Below, piece by piece: positions 1 through 9,360 of a stretch of 64,000 nucleotides of DNA. Within the stretch, counting starts at the first letter, position 1. Every line of letters starts with the position of its first letter. The translations under genes were made by a program, and so were the position numbers. The stretch comes from Pelotomaculum sp. DTU098 (GTDB taxonomy: Bacteria > Bacillota > Desulfotomaculia > Desulfotomaculales > Pelotomaculaceae). The DNA lies in contig LFSA01000032.1 in NCBI GenBank assembly GCA_001512635.1, positions 1 through 64,000 of the forward strand, written 5' to 3'. Under the pieces are notes generated by a model, which saw nothing but the letters and a program-made list of their open reading frames with translations, had not been told where the DNA came from and did no database searches.

Positions 1-54
1 GTCCTTTTCTGAGACGGTTATAGTTATCTCTCTTTATCAAACAGTGCCTTGACA

Positions 55-492
55 CTATCCTAACACCTTCAAGAACTTTTCTAATGATTGGTTCATTGCT
101 ATAATTTCGGGAAGGCCAATTTTATTTATGATATCCCTGTGTTTCTGTTTTTGCTGCTGTTCAAAGGCCTGAAGCAGAGATGCCCCTTCTGGTGTGAGCT
201 GGATCAGAACAAGCCGCCGGTCTTCCTCACTTCTGGTCCTGGTAATGAGCCCTAATTTATAAACCCGGTCAATAAAACCGGTAGCCGCCCCCAGGGTGAT
301 TCCAAACTGCCCGGCTATTTCTGAAGGAGTCAAGGTACTTTCCCGTTCTAAGAGCTTAAGAAGATACATTTGATGCGGGGAAACCTGGCTGCCTTCAGGC
401 GTAAGATATTCTTGATACACCTGCCATATTCTCCGAAAAAGGGCAGCTGATTTTTCCAGAATGTCAGCATCACACACATAATTTTCGCCCAT
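55..492 (-). CDS. MarR family transcriptional regulator
   Basis: A 145-residue winged-helix repressor of MarR size. The recognition region (LTPSEIAGQFGITLGAATGFIDRV, split here as LTPSEIAGQF and GITLGAATGF) and the following wing with RTRSEEDRRL are typical of the family. The ATG is preceded by CGGAGG at good spacing. MarR proteins bind short palindromes as dimers and usually release them on binding small aromatic or other ligands. A palindrome overlapping this gene's own promoter (551-566) suggests autorepression. The gene on the other side of the control region is nudC, so no specific target pathway can be read from context. The ligand is unknown. Confidence 0.92.
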   Translation of the reverse strand: MGENYVCDADILEKSAALFRRIWQVYQEYLTPEGSQVSPHQMYLLKLLERESTLTPSEIAGQFGITLGAATGFIDRVYKLGLITRTRSEEDRRLVLIQLTPEGASLLQAFEQQQKQKHRDIINKIGLPEIIAMNQSLEKFLKVLG

Positions 493-523
493 TGTTAACC
501 TCCGTTATCAAAGCACTGAAATA

Positions 524-566
524 ATTATAAGCCCCATAAATAGTTTGTGGCAATAACCATTTATTG
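524..566 (-). promoter_or_regulatory. marR promoter with overlapping palindromic operator
   Basis: On the minus strand a TTGCCA -35 (548-553) and a TATAAT -10 (524-529) are separated by 18 bp and point into marR. A 16-bp palindrome, CAATAA-CCAT-TTATTG (551-566), overlaps the -35. Its size and position fit a MarR dimer site, so autorepression is the natural inference. Confidence 0.6.
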
Positions 567-910
567 GGCTTAGTTTATCAAGTTTGGCGGTTATTAAGTT
601 AAATGCCAAATGCAGGGGGGTATTTACCTGTGCCTTGGACGGTTTGAAAATGTGCCGGCTGGAAAAAATCATGTGTTTGCCGGGATTCAGTCTCTATCCC
701 GCTTATACATCACAACGGAAGACATAAAAGGCCAAACCAGTCCGGTAAAGGTTTGAATAGTACAAGATAGGATATATAATTACGTTGATGATGCCGTTGT
801 GGAACCGCTAATGTTGACTGGGTAATAATTTGTTTTCTCCTAAAGAATCCATGGCTTTTATGATTACCGTTCCACTTGCCGCAAACTTGCAGGAAAGGAA
901 GTCAGGATAA
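567..910. other. Intergenic region between marR and nudC
   Basis: About 340 bp with no convincing gene. The only clear element is the nudC ribosome-binding site (AGGAAAGGAAG) just before 911. No hairpin with a T-run was seen. Confidence 0.5.
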
Positions 911-1726
911 ATGAATTTTGTGCCTGAAGCAGTTCCTGTACCACAGGCTGGAGGACCGGCGCACTGGTTTGTTTTTCGCCGGGATGAGCTGCTGGTATGT
1001 CGGGAGAGTGGCCTGGCTGTTATACCATATACCGCTGACAACCCGGTTCCGGAATCTGAAATGATCCGGAAAATCTATCTGGGCCGGTTGGGCGGAAGCC
1101 CGTGTTATGCCGTTGAAGTGTCAAGCGCCTGGTGCCCTTTACCTGGCACGGAATTTCTGGGCTTAAGAAAATTGCCCGGGCTGATGGAGGAAGATCTCTA
1201 CAAAATCGCTGGCAGGGCCAGCCAGCTTTTACACTGGGACAGCACCCACCAGTACTGCGGCAGATGCGGTGCACGAACGGAAACAAAGGCGGATGAGCAT
1301 GCCAGGTTCTGCCCTGTTTGCGGCCTGACTGGCTATCCCCGCATTTCCCCGGCAGTAATTTGCCTCATTACCAGGGGAAAGCAAATCCTGCTGGTCAGGC
1401 GTGCCGGCAGGCAACACTACAGCATAATCGCGGGATTTGTTGAGCCGGGTGAATCACTTGAGGAGAGCCTGCGCAGGGAAGTCCGGGAAGAGGTTGGTAT
1501 AGAGATTACGAACATCAAATACTTCGGCAGTCAGCCCTGGCCTTTTCCCCATTCTTTGATGGTCGCCTTTACCGCCTGTTATGCCGGGGGCGATCTTGAC
1601 GTAGACATGGTGGAAATCGTTGAGGCAGGCTGGTACACGGCAGGGAACCTGCCCGGCTGCTTGCCGCCCCCCTCCAGCATTGCCAGAAAGCTGGTTAACT
1701 GGTTTGTTGAAAACTTTGCTGATTAA
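911..1726 (+). CDS. nudC: NAD(H) pyrophosphatase NudC
   Basis: 271 residues, the usual NudC length. NudC hydrolyses NADH to NMNH and AMP and can remove NAD caps from RNA. Seen in order: an N-terminal domain, a zinc ribbon with CGRCGAR and CPVCG near residues 117-138, a Nudix box beginning GFVEPGES and ending REEVGI near 175-197, and the NudC-specific signature SQPWPFPHS about ten residues further on. That signature separates it from other Nudix hydrolases. The ATG start has an AGGAAAGGAAG site. It is monocistronic between marR and a convergent gene. Confidence 0.93.
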   Translation: MNFVPEAVPVPQAGGPAHWFVFRRDELLVCRESGLAVIPYTADNPVPESEMIRKIYLGRLGGSPCYAVEVSSAWCPLPGTEFLGLRKLPGLMEEDLYKIAGRASQLLHWDSTHQYCGRCGARTETKADEHARFCPVCGLTGYPRISPAVICLITRGKQILLVRRAGRQHYSIIAGFVEPGESLEESLRREVREEVGIEITNIKYFGSQPWPFPHSLMVAFTACYAGGDLDVDMVEIVEAGWYTAGNLPGCLPPPSSIARKLVNWFVENFAD

Positions 1727-1965
1727 ATTAAGATGAGCTGTCAGAGTTTATGGGTACACCCGGGCGGCCTGAAGGCCTGGAAACATTACCTGAATAACTC
1801 TTGACGGGGAGTATGTTGTTTAGAGTGGGTTAAGGCATGGTAACGGAAAAAACGGTTGCAGTCAGGAGTGTTTGATGAAGGGGAGGGGAAGCTGCTCGGT
1901 CCTTAGCTCAACCTAAAAAGATGCAGGTTATTAATCCGGGATTACTTAGCAATGGGTGCTGCTGG

Positions 1966-4515
1966 TTATTTGCACAAAAGGGTTTGTGTTGTGATATCGG
2001 AAAAAATAACCAAACCCTCTGTTTTTGCAACATGAATCACACCGGAGAGCGCGGCGCTTTTTGGAGAAAGGCTTGTCAGGATATTTTCCCTTTTCAAAAC
2101 CCATTTTGGATTGAATACAACATCCTTATCTCCAACAAAGATTGCCGCGTAAAAGATACCGGTTTCCACGAGATCCTGAAAGAAATGGGTACCGTAGGAC
2201 AACTCCGGTACGAGCCCTGCTTCCGGGCTGGCAACCTCGCAAATAACCGACATATTGCACAGCTCATTAAAATGTACCGGGACTCCCAGTGACGGCGTGG
2301 TGGTTCCCAGCCTGCCGGGGCTGATGAGCATGACGTGTTCCCCTTTCAGGACAGTGTTGATTACTCCGATCTGCCGGGCGACGGCATACTTGTCTTGCTC
2401 CTTGAGCCCAAGATAGGGTTTTGGATTAATGTAGACTACGTAATCTAGCGGCAGCCTGATGTTGCCTCCCATAAAATTGCCCCTGGTATAAAAGAAGCAG
2501 TCCTCTTTGTTGATTGGCCCGGGCAGTGCAACTGCTTTTCCCAGACCCCTGGTCTGTAAAGGGCGGCACTGTAAAAGATTTACCTTATACCGGCCATCAG
2601 GGGTGAAATTTACAGTAAACTCTATGTCTACCGGGTAGTCATAGGATTTTGCCAGCAGATGCAGCATATCCCTCATATATACTGCAAAATCCGTATTTTT
2701 AAATAACCCGTTAAAGTTTAAAAGATAGGGACTTGTTGTGATGGTAGATCCCGATTCCCGCATTTTATTTATTCTTTCATAATCGGGTTCCACAAAAAGC
2801 TTGCTATCCGTTTTAAGGTCGCAGGCCAGGACGTCTTCCAGGTTTTTATTTTCAAGCGTGTTATCCTGCAGGCTAAGCAGGTCAACCTTGTGCTGGGAAA
2901 ACTTTTGCCTGTCACCATAGGCGACAGGGGGTGTGCGCAGCGGGTTGTCCAGGCACACTATCCGAGGGTAATCCCCGTCCACCCTGTTCACGGCACGGGT
3001 GCCGAGCCCGAAGACAAGTCTGAGCATGCCTGCGTTCATGTCGACGTTTTTGTCCCACACATAGAGGTTGGTGGAATAACCTACACCGGCCATGTGCGGA
3101 AAGAAGTAATTACCGTGGTAATCACCCGATACCCGCTGAATCAGCAGGGCCATCTGTTCGTCGCGCTCAACCAGTCCCCGGCGTACCCTGTAGGTCAGGG
3201 CTTCCTCGTTCATGGAGCTGGCATAGACCAGGCGCACTGCCTGCTCGAAAGCTTCGTAACGTTTCTCCGGAGTGCCCTGGTTGACGCAGAAAACGCTTTC
3301 GTATTTTCCAGCGAAGGCGTTGCCGTAATTATCCTCTAATAGGGAACTGGAGCGCACGATGATTGGTGACTGCCCGAAGTACTCCAGCATGTACTGGAGC
3401 TGCTCCTGGATCATTTCCGGAAATTTTCCTTTCAGCAGTTTTTCCCTTAATTCCGGCGCGTATTTAAAGTAGCCCTCCCTGGTTTTTTGTTTTGTCCTCA
3501 GTTCCCAGCAGCCGTTTTGCACAATATAGGTGTAATAGATATCTGAGCCCAGGTAAAATGAATCGTGTTCCTCCAGGAAGGGGATAAAACGCTCTCCTCT
3601 TTCTTTTTTTAAAATTTTTCTGGCCAGCAGCATCCCCACGCTTTTCCCGCCGATAAACCCAGTGCCGATCACCCTTGAGGCAATTTGCAAAACATCCTCC
3701 AGGCTGAAGTATTTTTGGCAGAGCGCGTACAGCCTTGATTCTTTTCCAATGAGAAGGGGCAGTAAAAGCTCCTTTTGAGCCTCCTGCTGTTCCTGGGAGA
3801 GTTCAAGGGCCTCCCTGGACTTTTGAAAGGCCACCTCCCAGTAGTCCATTTTTTTACTGCTCCAGCTATAGCTGGAGAATAGTTCGGAAGCGTGGGCGCT
3901 GGAGGTGATACAGATAGCATCCTGCCCATCAATTAAATGAGGTAAAAACATGGTGGGGGAATACCTCTGCCATGCCTTTAAGGGATGAATGTAGTAATTT
4001 CCCTTTACCGAGTATATGTCCAGCAGTAGCTGTGTTGTTTCACGGATGCGCGCAATAGTGCTGTAATTATGGGCATTGCGGAATAAGGCAAAGTAGGCAA
4101 TTGTGTTTAATTCATAGAGGAGCGGGCAGGTCACCTGAAAAAAATTGCCAATCATCAAATCAGAATGCCAAAACCGCAGCAATTCAGACAGGCAATCAAA
4201 AACGTAAAAGGCCTTTCTCCCTTCCAGGGCAATTAAGTGACGCACATTGGTGGCAAAGCTTTCAAAACCTTCCCCGGCTTCCAATGGCCACACCTTTACG
4301 ACGCTGGTGTCGTCGAGCAGCGCCTCATGGCGGCCGAAGCGGACATAAATCAGCTTTCTGCCGTCCCGCCTGGCTTGCTCGACAAAAGGGGCAACCACGT
4401 GTTTGTAATCAGCAATACTGTCAACTTGCCAGACCACATTGTCACCAAGCCGGAGCATGTCGATTACCCTGTCCAATCCCTTCAGCCCTGTACTGACCTT
4501 ATCGTGCATACCCAT
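1966..4515 (-). CDS. PEP/pyruvate-binding (PPDK_N-type) protein with KaiC-like N-terminus
   Basis: About 849 residues from the ATG at 4515, which has a good GGAGCC site; an upstream in-frame ATG (4563) lacks one. The central region carries marks of the ATP-grasp nucleotide-binding domain of pyruvate phosphate dikinase and PEP synthase: GGKSVGMLLARKIL near residue 290 and a basic IIVRSSSLLEDNYG...FAGKYESVF block near 390. The first ~230 residues resemble a RecA/KaiC fold (STGLKGLDRVID), but the expected Walker A glycine-lysine-threonine is absent. No swivelling phosphohistidine motif was recognised. It may phosphorylate or sense pyruvate/PEP rather than act as a full synthase. The reaction is unknown. 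Confidence 0.75.
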   Translation of the reverse strand: MGMHDKVSTGLKGLDRVIDMLRLGDNVVWQVDSIADYKHVVAPFVEQARRDGRKLIYVRFGRHEALLDDTSVVKVWPLEAGEGFESFATNVRHLIALEGRKAFYVFDCLSELLRFWHSDLMIGNFFQVTCPLLYELNTIAYFALFRNAHNYSTIARIRETTQLLLDIYSVKGNYYIHPLKAWQRYSPTMFLPHLIDGQDAICITSSAHASELFSSYSWSSKKMDYWEVAFQKSREALELSQEQQEAQKELLLPLLIGKESRLYALCQKYFSLEDVLQIASRVIGTGFIGGKSVGMLLARKILKKERGERFIPFLEEHDSFYLGSDIYYTYIVQNGCWELRTKQKTREGYFKYAPELREKLLKGKFPEMIQEQLQYMLEYFGQSPIIVRSSSLLEDNYGNAFAGKYESVFCVNQGTPEKRYEAFEQAVRLVYASSMNEEALTYRVRRGLVERDEQMALLIQRVSGDYHGNYFFPHMAGVGYSTNLYVWDKNVDMNAGMLRLVFGLGTRAVNRVDGDYPRIVCLDNPLRTPPVAYGDRQKFSQHKVDLLSLQDNTLENKNLEDVLACDLKTDSKLFVEPDYERINKMRESGSTITTSPYLLNFNGLFKNTDFAVYMRDMLHLLAKSYDYPVDIEFTVNFTPDGRYKVNLLQCRPLQTRGLGKAVALPGPINKEDCFFYTRGNFMGGNIRLPLDYVVYINPKPYLGLKEQDKYAVARQIGVINTVLKGEHVMLISPGRLGTTTPSLGVPVHFNELCNMSVICEVASPEAGLVPELSYGTHFFQDLVETGIFYAAIFVGDKDVVFNPKWVLKRENILTSLSPKSAALSGVIHVAKTEGLVIFSDITTQTLLCK

Positions 4516-4870
4516 TTTAAGGCTCCTTCGAGTTATATCCCGGGAACGTTTAAATATTTGCAAACTTTGTTCATTAATAAGTTTAAAGTTTTTTCGTGAA
4601 AATTTCTATGTCAATATTAATGTTTCCTGGCCTGTCTCTTTAATTAGCACCTGGGATTCCACAATTCCAATTTGTATAGTATTACTGCCTGAAAGGTTTA
4701 TAATCAGAACAGGGGTATTTTATACTCTCCCCAGGAGTCAATCTCTTTTTCAGCAGCGCACTCATACATATTTCAGATGTTCTTACAATAATAAGAGCGT
4801 TTGCCGTTGGCAACCGTTACCCTGCACCGGAGCAAACGGCTGACCGGGTTGCTTTGACACCTGGAGTGAA
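4516..4870. other. Divergent intergenic region
   Basis: 355 AT-rich bp between two divergent genes. A short inverted repeat, TTGCC-GTT-GGCAA (4801-4813), lies about 58 bp before the downstream gene and could be an operator. No RNA gene or terminator was seen. Confidence 0.4.
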
Positions 4871-5311
4871 TTGATAAAATACCAAATTATCGGGCAGGAA
4901 ATAGCGGATGGGCCGGCAAATTTTGATCTAAGTCTGGTGAGTGAGGAGGTTGGAGCAGGTTTATTTATGAACAGGCCGGATTTTGACTGGTACAGGTCAT
5001 TATTTCTGGAATGCATGTCTAAATTCAAGGAATGGAATATTCCGGATTGTTGCGAGAAAAAATGGCTTGAACTGAACGATGAGGATTCCAGGCGCCGGTT
5101 GCTTGAAGCAGTCAGCGCGGAGCTAAAAAAAAGATGCGGGTCTGCCTTCGAGATTAACAGAAGGCTTTTATCTATAGACGGCCCGGTTGAAAGTGTGATC
5201 ATTCAGACCTTCCATGAGTTCAGCACGATTTACCTGGTCAATACAATTAATGAAAAAGTAATGGCAGCTAGAATGGCACTAAATAATGATCCTGAAAAGA
5301 TTAAAAATTAA
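4871..5311 (+). CDS. Uncharacterised 146-residue protein
   Basis: Not recognised. It starts at TTG after a GGAGTG site and is a soluble, charged, mostly helical protein with no signal peptide or membrane segment. Scattered cysteines (DCCEKKW, KKRCGS) do not form an obvious metal motif. Its codon use matches the neighbours and the reading frame is open throughout, so it is probably a real monocistronic gene. It is divergent from the PEP/pyruvate-binding gene. Confidence 0.6.
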   Translation: MIKYQIIGQEIADGPANFDLSLVSEEVGAGLFMNRPDFDWYRSLFLECMSKFKEWNIPDCCEKKWLELNDEDSRRRLLEAVSAELKKRCGSAFEINRRLLSIDGPVESVIIQTFHEFSTIYLVNTINEKVMAARMALNNDPEKIKN

Positions 5312-5432
5312 AAATTTTTAAAAAAAATTTACCTAAATAAGAAGGAATTTTCGAAAGTCGGTTGAATATGCTTTAGTAGAGGTTGGTAAATAGCCAATTT
5401 TGCCGGGCTGTTTTTATGAACCGACCTGATGC

Positions 5433-5550
5433 AATGGTTTTTGGGGGTATAAAAGGAATAAGTTTTCGTTCAAACACTGGTAATTATTACCAGGACGTTT
5501 GAGGCGAAAGCTTACTTCATCCTTGTTTCTTTGACCATCCAAAAACCATT
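5433..5550. repeat. 118-bp nested inverted repeat (structured RNA or MITE-like)
   Basis: Outer arms AATGGTTTTTGG (5433-5444) and CCAAAAACCATT (5539-5550) are exact inverted repeats. Inside lies a second long hairpin (5463-5509) built from TTTTCG/CGAAA, CAAAC/GTTTG and CTGGTAAT/ATTACCAG. The sequence between outer and inner arms also pairs partly, so nearly the whole 118 nt can fold into one rod. It ends 226 bp before the MFS gene. It could be a leader RNA or a small non-autonomous element; no target-site duplication was established. Confidence 0.6.
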
Positions 5551-5574
5551 TTTATTTTCCACAGGAAGGGGGTG

Positions 5575-5613
5575 ATGCGAAAAGCAGATCTCAGTAGACA
5601 ACCGGTGCACTGA
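5575..5613 (+). CDS. Possible 12-codon leader ORF
   Basis: A strong AGGAAGGGGGTG site stands just before an ATG opening a 12-codon frame (MRKADLSRQPVH). It lies directly after the nested hairpin and upstream of the MFS gene. The ribosome site is better than chance, but nothing else supports it. It could be a translated leader or a remnant. Confidence 0.25.
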   Translation: MRKADLSRQPVH

Positions 5614-5776
5614 AGTACTCATACTATACAGTCATATTTGTTATTTAAGAAGACCGGTGGTTAGAATCATACTTCAAAAATGATTAAAGTCTATGGCTTT
5701 ACGCGGGCAAGAGCTAAAAAGCGGAAGCAGTAACAACAGGTACTAGGAAAAAAGATCAAAGAAAGGAAGTGAAATT

Positions 5777-7069
5777 ATGCCAAGATGGGTTCCTCTATTA
5801 GGTGGAGTGCTGGGTAGTACTACCTGCGGTTTGTTGCTTTACGCCTTCAGCGTTTTTATCAAGCCCCTGAGGGGGGAATTCGGCTGGTCGGCCACTGAGG
5901 TTCAGCTGGCTTACGCCATTGCCGTACTGGTCTTTGGTCTGATGACTTTCCCGGCCGGCAAATTGAGCGACAGGTTCGGTCCCCGGCCTGTGGTGGTTAT
6001 CGGAGGAGCTATCCTCGGGATCGGTTTCTACATGGTATCGACGATCAACTCTCCTGAGCAGTTAAGCCTGCTGTATTTATACTATGGAATTATTGCCGGT
6101 TTTGGTGGCGGTCTTGTTTACCTGCCGCCGATTTCCACCGCCCCCAAGTGGTGGCCCGACCGGAGAGCGCTGGCCACCGGTCTGACGGTTGTCGGTCTCG
6201 GTTTAGGCTCCTTCATCATGGGGCCCCTGGCCACGTCGCTGATTAATAATCCAAACATCGGTGGCGGGAGTGCGCTTCCTGTATTCAAATATGTCGGTAT
6301 TGCGATGTTTATTATGGCTATCGTCGCCGGACTTTGCCTGCAGAACCCGCCTCCGGGCTACAAGCCGGCTGGTTGGAACCCGCCCGCTCCTAAGGCTGGA
6401 GCGCCTAGAGCTGGCCGGGACTACACCTTCGGAGAAACAATCAGGACTATCCAGTTCTGGATGCTCTACTTCGCTTATTTCTGCGGTTCCTTTGCCGGCC
6501 TGATGGTTATCGGGGTCATTGCCGCCCATGGTATTAATGAAATGACCAAGGAAGCGGCTGCCCTGGCGGGGGTTGCCGTCGGTGATCTGCCCAAGGAAGT
6601 AACGGCGGCTATCGCCATGCAGGCTGCTATCGCAACCAGCTGCCTCAATGCCGCCAACGCGCTGGTCCGGGTTTTAATCGGCGCAATTGCAGACAAGACG
6701 GGAACGAGGATCTGTTTCCTGGTTACCTTCGTTCTTCAGGTAGTTGCCATGCTGGTGCTGTTCCCGGTAGGCAAGCAGCTTTTCATCCTTTGCGTTGTGG
6801 CCATTATCATCGGTTGGAACTACGGCGCCATGTTTACCCTGTTCCCGGCCACTTGCCTGCAATACTTCGGCCCGACGGCACAGGGCTCCAACTATGGCCT
6901 GCTGTTCACCTCCTGGGGTATAGCCGGATTTGTGGCGAACTTAATTGCCGGTAGAATGTTTGATATCTTTGGAACTTACATGATGTCCTTTGTCATCGCT
7001 GCAGCTTTAGTTGCCGCCGGTGTCATCGCCCTGGCCATCACCAAGCCGCCGGCAAGGCTGTCAGCCTAG
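5777..7069 (+). CDS. MFS transporter, OxlT (oxalate:formate antiporter)-like
   Basis: 430 residues with about 12 hydrophobic segments, so an inner-membrane carrier. The start ([20 protein letters not shown], seen as [14 protein letters not shown]), [14 protein letters not shown], and the loop [14 protein letters not shown] are typical of the OxlT-like branch of the major facilitator superfamily, which exchanges small mono- and dicarboxylates. The substrate cannot be read from sequence. The adjacent CoA-transferase genes make an organic acid whose CoA ester is then formed a reasonable guess. ATG start with AGGAAGTG. A strong hairpin follows the gene. Confidence 0.85.
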   Translation: MPRWVPLLGGVLGSTTCGLLLYAFSVFIKPLRGEFGWSATEVQLAYAIAVLVFGLMTFPAGKLSDRFGPRPVVVIGGAILGIGFYMVSTINSPEQLSLLYLYYGIIAGFGGGLVYLPPISTAPKWWPDRRALATGLTVVGLGLGSFIMGPLATSLINNPNIGGGSALPVFKYVGIAMFIMAIVAGLCLQNPPPGYKPAGWNPPAPKAGAPRAGRDYTFGETIRTIQFWMLYFAYFCGSFAGLMVIGVIAAHGINEMTKEAAALAGVAVGDLPKEVTAAIAMQAAIATSCLNAANALVRVLIGAIADKTGTRICFLVTFVLQVVAMLVLFPVGKQLFILCVVAIIIGWNYGAMFTLFPATCLQYFGPTAQGSNYGLLFTSWGIAGFVANLIAGRMFDIFGTYMMSFVIAAALVAAGVIALAITKPPARLSA

Positions 7070-7104
7070 AAACTGGATATCCTTGACGTTTAACACTGAC
7101 AGAA

Positions 7105-7129
7105 AGCGCCCTGCCTCAAGCAGGGCGCT
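7105..7129 (+). terminator. Hairpin after MFS gene
   Basis: A perfect 10-bp stem, AGCGCCCTGC / GCAGGGCGCT with a 5-nt loop, lies 36 bp after the stop. It is nested in a weaker outer repeat CCTTGAC (7081) / GTCAAGG (7132). There is no T-run, so it may be a factor-assisted terminator or an mRNA 3' stabiliser. Confidence 0.55.
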
Positions 7130-7229
7130 CAGTCAAGGTATGACCAAACGGCTGTAAACGCCACTCAATGATAATAAATGGAATAATTTCCAAATAACAC
7201 GGGGGACCTGGTGAAGATCAAAAGTAATG

Positions 7230-7253
7230 AAAAAGGGCGCTTGCCGTGCGCCC
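7230..7253 (-). terminator. Terminator of minus-strand CoA-transferase operon
   Basis: Read on the minus strand, GGGCGC-ACGGCAA-GCGCCC is followed by TTTTTC, a standard intrinsic terminator about 50 bp after the beta-subunit stop. Confidence 0.75.
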
Positions 7254-7300
7254 GTGAGGGGGTATTAATATTTTAGTCTTTTTCTAATGAATTAGCCGGG

Positions 7301-8107
7301 TTATTCTTTTATCTTCTTTTTAACGAAGTATCCCTGGGGATCAATCACCTCCCGGATTAGCCGGATTTCTTCGACTGTCGGGGGTTCGAACTCGTAAACA
7401 TCATCGGGGATGATCAGTTCAAACCCTGTAGCGTCCTGTACGCTTTGAACGGTCTCGCCGGGAAGGGTGGCGACAAGTTTCATCCGCTTGGTTTCATCGT
7501 CAAATCCAAGGATAGCCTTGGTTGTAATTACCCGCTGGGGACCCTGGCCAACCAGGCCTGCGCGCCAGCGCGCGTTCGGCGAACCGTCGAGATAGCCCGG
7601 GCTGGTGATGTAGCTGATTTTTTCCCTGAAGCGCCTGGGTTCGTGCACCATGATGATGATGGTGCGCTCGCAGGAGCAAGCCATGTCACTGGCGCCACCG
7701 CTGCCGGGAAGGCGTGTCTTGGGCCTCTGGTAGCCGTCCGGGAAGTCGCCCAGCATGGTGGAGTTGAGGTTTCCGTAGGGGTCAATTTCCGCTCCCCCGA
7801 TGAACCCGATGTCGGCATAGCCGCGCTGGGTCAATTCAAAGGCGGAGTTTAAGCCGAGCAAATAATTAGCCCGGTACGTAGTCCTGGAGTCCCCCACGGA
7901 AAGGGGCAGGCCGCGGCTAAGTTCGGGGCCCACGGCGCCGGCTTCGAAAACCGGGACAATCCCGGGCCCGTGGGTTAACTGGGCCAGGGTAATTGCTACC
8001 ATGGGCAGGCCGGTGCCGGCAAAAATAACTTTATTATCAGGCAGGGACCTGGATCCTGCCACCACGATCATTTCCTGGGTGGTAAAATCATCAGAGTACT
8101 TTGGCAT
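7301..8107 (-). CDS. CoA-transferase family I, beta subunit (glutaconate CoA-transferase-like), copy 1
   Basis: About 268 residues from the ATG at 8107, which has GGAGG eight bases upstream; a GTG at 8116 overlaps that site and is less likely. Family I CoA-transferases move CoA between carboxylates through a glutamyl-CoA thioester on the beta subunit. The expected catalytic glutamate lies in VFEAGAVGPE (about residue 55), with GTGLPM and PLSVGD blocks around it. It follows its alpha partner by 13 bp and forms a two-gene operon. A second pair at 9925-11825 is clearly paralogous. The acid substrate is unknown; glutaconate is only the named archetype. Confidence 0.88.
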   Translation of the reverse strand: MPKYSDDFTTQEMIVVAGSRSLPDNKVIFAGTGLPMVAITLAQLTHGPGIVPVFEAGAVGPELSRGLPLSVGDSRTTYRANYLLGLNSAFELTQRGYADIGFIGGAEIDPYGNLNSTMLGDFPDGYQRPKTRLPGSGGASDMACSCERTIIIMVHEPRRFREKISYITSPGYLDGSPNARWRAGLVGQGPQRVITTKAILGFDDETKRMKLVATLPGETVQSVQDATGFELIIPDDVYEFEPPTVEEIRLIREVIDPQGYFVKKKIKE

Positions 8108-8120
8108 TATCTTCACCTCC

Positions 8121-9152
8121 CTATGATCCTAGCACGGTAAAGCCTGCTTCCAGACGAATACCGGGCTCGATTTTTTGTACATACTGGAGCTGTTCGAAGG
8201 GGAGTTTGTCGATGAATTCAGCAAAAGTCTCCACTCCGAAGATATATTGATCGTAGTATTCTTTAAGCGGAGCGGTGTCTCCCTTACGGAATTTTTCGCA
8301 CGCTCCTCTGAACTCACTGATGTGTTTTTCATCGAAGTAATAGAGGCCATGGCAATTGCCCGGGTAAGCACCGAAGGGTACTTCAATAACGGCGTCAACT
8401 GCGAAGAACGGAATGCTGATCCGGTTCGGATAGCGGGTCATTTCATTGTGCTCAATCAGGCGCTCGCAGGTAACAATGGTGTGAGCGGAGGCCATGGCAA
8501 TTTCAGGGCAGGTATAAGTGGGGCCCTGGATCCGGCAGTTACCGTAAATATCTGCTTCCTGCACGTGAACGATGGCGACGTTCGGGTGAGATGCAGGAAG
8601 GAGCATGATCGGCCTGCCGGTGAAGGGGCAATCAATTATAACAGAACGGTTGCGCTGGACCATGTCGCTTCCCATTGGGCTGCGGCAGGGGATGAATGGA
8701 AGTCCCATGGAGCCGGCCTTGAAGCGGGCGGACATGTTGTAGTTACTCCAGTCTTCGACTTCAATTTTGCCGTTTTCAGTCAGGTATCTAAAAAGCGGGG
8801 ATATCCCGAAAGCTTCGTGAGCCCAGTAAGCAAGTTCCAGTCTTTTGATACTGTTCTTGCTCTCGTCCAGAGCCATGGCGCCGGCCAGATACTCGATGGC
8901 AAGGCCTGCAGACTGGAAGGAGAGGATTAAGTCCTTTCTTCCCTGCCTGATGATTTCGTGGACGATGGCAATGGGCTGACGGCCGTTAACAAAACCGGCA
9001 ACGCCGATATTGTCTCCGTCCTTGACGAACTTTTGCACCGCCTCTTTAAGGCTCATTCTTTTGTCCCTTTTTGACTTGTCCTTGTTAGCCAGAAATTGTC
9101 TGGCTTCGTCGGGTGATAATCCAGTCCATTCAATCATAAGCTTTTTCCCCAC
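8121..9152 (-). CDS. CoA-transferase family I, alpha subunit, copy 1
   Basis: 343 residues if started at the GTG at 9152, or about 338 from the ATG at 9137 (MIEWTGLSPDEA), which has a better purine-rich lead. It carries the family's DGDNIGVAGFVNGRQPIAIVHEI glycine-rich start (key part GVAGFVNGR) and the CPEIAMAS block. The alpha subunit builds the CoA-binding site shared with beta. It is first in the minus-strand operon and divergent from the paralogous pair across a 770-bp control region. Sequence agreement with copy 2 runs the whole length. Confidence 0.87.
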   Translation of the reverse strand: MGKKLMIEWTGLSPDEARQFLANKDKSKRDKRMSLKEAVQKFVKDGDNIGVAGFVNGRQPIAIVHEIIRQGRKDLILSFQSAGLAIEYLAGAMALDESKNSIKRLELAYWAHEAFGISPLFRYLTENGKIEVEDWSNYNMSARFKAGSMGLPFIPCRSPMGSDMVQRNRSVIIDCPFTGRPIMLLPASHPNVAIVHVQEADIYGNCRIQGPTYTCPEIAMASAHTIVTCERLIEHNEMTRYPNRISIPFFAVDAVIEVPFGAYPGNCHGLYYFDEKHISEFRGACEKFRKGDTAPLKEYYDQYIFGVETFAEFIDKLPFEQLQYVQKIEPGIRLEAGFTVLGS

Positions 9153-9185
9153 AGTTTCCAGGCCGGGACAGCAAAATTGACCGGC

Positions 9186-9210
9186 CTTCTTCCGTCGACT
9201 TCGGAAGAAG
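9186..9210 (-). promoter_or_regulatory. Leader hairpin before CoA-transferase operon 1
   Basis: CTTCTTCCG (9186-9194) and CGGAAGAAG (9202-9210) form a 9-bp stem with a 7-nt loop, about 35-60 bases upstream of the alpha-subunit start. It could be an operator palindrome or a 5'-UTR hairpin. Confidence 0.4.
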
Positions 9211-9360
9211 CAGTTATTTACAAATATGGACTTAAGTCCCTGTGACTGCTGGAAACCTTCCCCCTTTCTTTAGGAATAAATCTTTTTTTGTCTGAACGAT
9301 TCACCCACCTTATGAAAATATTTTATTGATTATGTTAAGGAAATTATATTGGCTAATGGA

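Noticed and set aside
5680-5733. 17-codon basic ORF (MIKVYGFTRARAKKRKQ) before the MFS gene
   Set aside because: No ribosome-binding site before the ATG and no conservation evidence.
8175-8930. 251-codon frame on the plus strand
   Set aside because: Antisense to the CoA-transferase alpha gene; no ribosome site or recognisable family.
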